Both the position numbers and the translations under genes were made by a program. This document shows positions 63,757 through 64,000 of a DNA stretch of 64,000 nt, piece by piece. The DNA comes from Chromobacterium amazonense (GTDB lineage Bacteria; Pseudomonadota; Gammaproteobacteria; Burkholderiales; Chromobacteriaceae): positions 1 to 64,000 of the forward strand of contig NZ_MKCR01000027.1 in NCBI RefSeq assembly GCF_001855565.1. Direction: 5' to 3'. The notes below the pieces were generated by a model. That model was not told the origin of the DNA, ran no database searches, and saw nothing but the letters and a program-made list of their open reading frames with translations. The stretch's first letter is position 1. The number at the start of each line of letters is the position of its first letter.

Positions 63757-64000
63757 ATGACCAAGATCGAACGAGCGCTGATCAGTGTGTCCGACAAGAG
63801 CGGTGTGCTGGAATTTGCCCAGCAACTGCATGCGCTGGGCGTACACATCCTGTCCACCGGCGGCACCGCCAAGCTGCTGCTGGACGCCGGCCTGCCGGTG
63901 ACCGAGGTGTCCGACTACACCGGCTTCCCCGAAATGCTGGACGGCCGCGTCAAGACCCTGCATCCCAAGGTGCATGGCGGCATCCTGGGCCGCCGCGACC
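63757..64000 (+). CDS. purH: Bifunctional AICAR transformylase / IMP cyclohydrolase, 5' part
   Basis: The first 81 codons are visible: [42 protein letters not shown] and the IMP-cyclohydrolase motif [20 protein letters not shown]. The gene runs off the right edge (full proteins are about 525 residues). It makes IMP in the last two steps of purine synthesis. fis-purH adjacency is usual in Neisseriales. AGCGGTAGAG precedes the ATG. Confidence 0.95.
   Translation, partial: MTKIERALISVSDKSGVLEFAQQLHALGVHILSTGGTAKLLLDAGLPVTEVSDYTGFPEMLDGRVKTLHPKVHGGILGRRD

Overview
The window is high-GC DNA from a betaproteobacterium. Gene content and order point to the Neisseriales, most likely Chromobacterium or a close relative: rfaE2-birA-coaX behind an rRNA operon, leuS-lptE-holA, can-nadD-rsfS-rlmH, zapA-6S RNA-fthC, aceE-aceF-lpdA, tamA-tamB and dusB-fis-purH. 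This placement comes from recognising proteins and synteny by eye; no database was searched. Most of the window is ordinary chromosomal core, with accessory pieces at about 10.5-11 kb, 24.3-26 kb, 40.4-46 kb and 51.6-58.4 kb.

Layout. 1-1.6 kb: 3' half of a 23S rRNA gene, 5S rRNA and a terminator. 1.8-4.8 kb: rfaE2, birA, coaX and a SPOR-domain gene, tightly overlapped. 4.9-8.1 kb: a DUF1275 membrane protein, an agmatinase-family enzyme and an unrecognised secreted protein. 8.1-14.4 kb: a cobalamin salvage locus. cobT-cobC-cobS run leftward; btuB-cobU-btuF run rightward behind a cobalamin riboswitch. They complete the nucleotide loop and import corrinoids, and no corrin-ring synthesis genes are in view. 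14.4-19.8 kb: a zapB-like gene, zapA, 6S RNA, fthC, a POT peptide transporter, an EVE protein, a TauE/SafE permease and small proteins. 20-24.2 kb: leuS, lptE, holA. 24.3-27 kb: an MFS exporter and a divergent LysR regulator, with the exporter bracketed by two inverted copies of a ~266-bp MITE. 27.2-33.7 kb: can, nadD, rsfS, rlmH, an acetate permease (satP), two uncharacterised proteins and bepA. 34-40.4 kb: the pyruvate dehydrogenase operon with REP hairpins in its spacers. 40.4-45.7 kb: a structured palindromic region, a RAYT transposase bracketed by inverted REPs, SMI1 and HAD proteins, a GGDEF protein and gene remnants. 46-51.6 kb: tamA-tamB. 51.8-58.4 kb: an AaeAB-like efflux system (NodT, FUSC, DUF1656, HlyD) followed by a MarR regulator, a cysteine-less isochorismatase-like protein and a second FUSC-like protein. 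58.4-64 kb: a Cache-PAS-GGDEF-EAL protein, RNase P RNA, dusB, fis and the start of purH.

The most distinctive signals are non-coding. They are: a three-copy MITE family with TA target duplications, one copy of which supplies the last codons and stop of the MFS gene; two REP families carrying the GTAG lead-in, next to a single RAYT transposase; a ~166-nt nested palindrome (40660-40825) with two covarying hairpins and G-U wobbles that favour a plus-strand RNA; and a palindromic MarR operator that runs into its own start codon. I found no CRISPR array, prophage, tRNA gene or complete IS transposase gene other than the RAYT.
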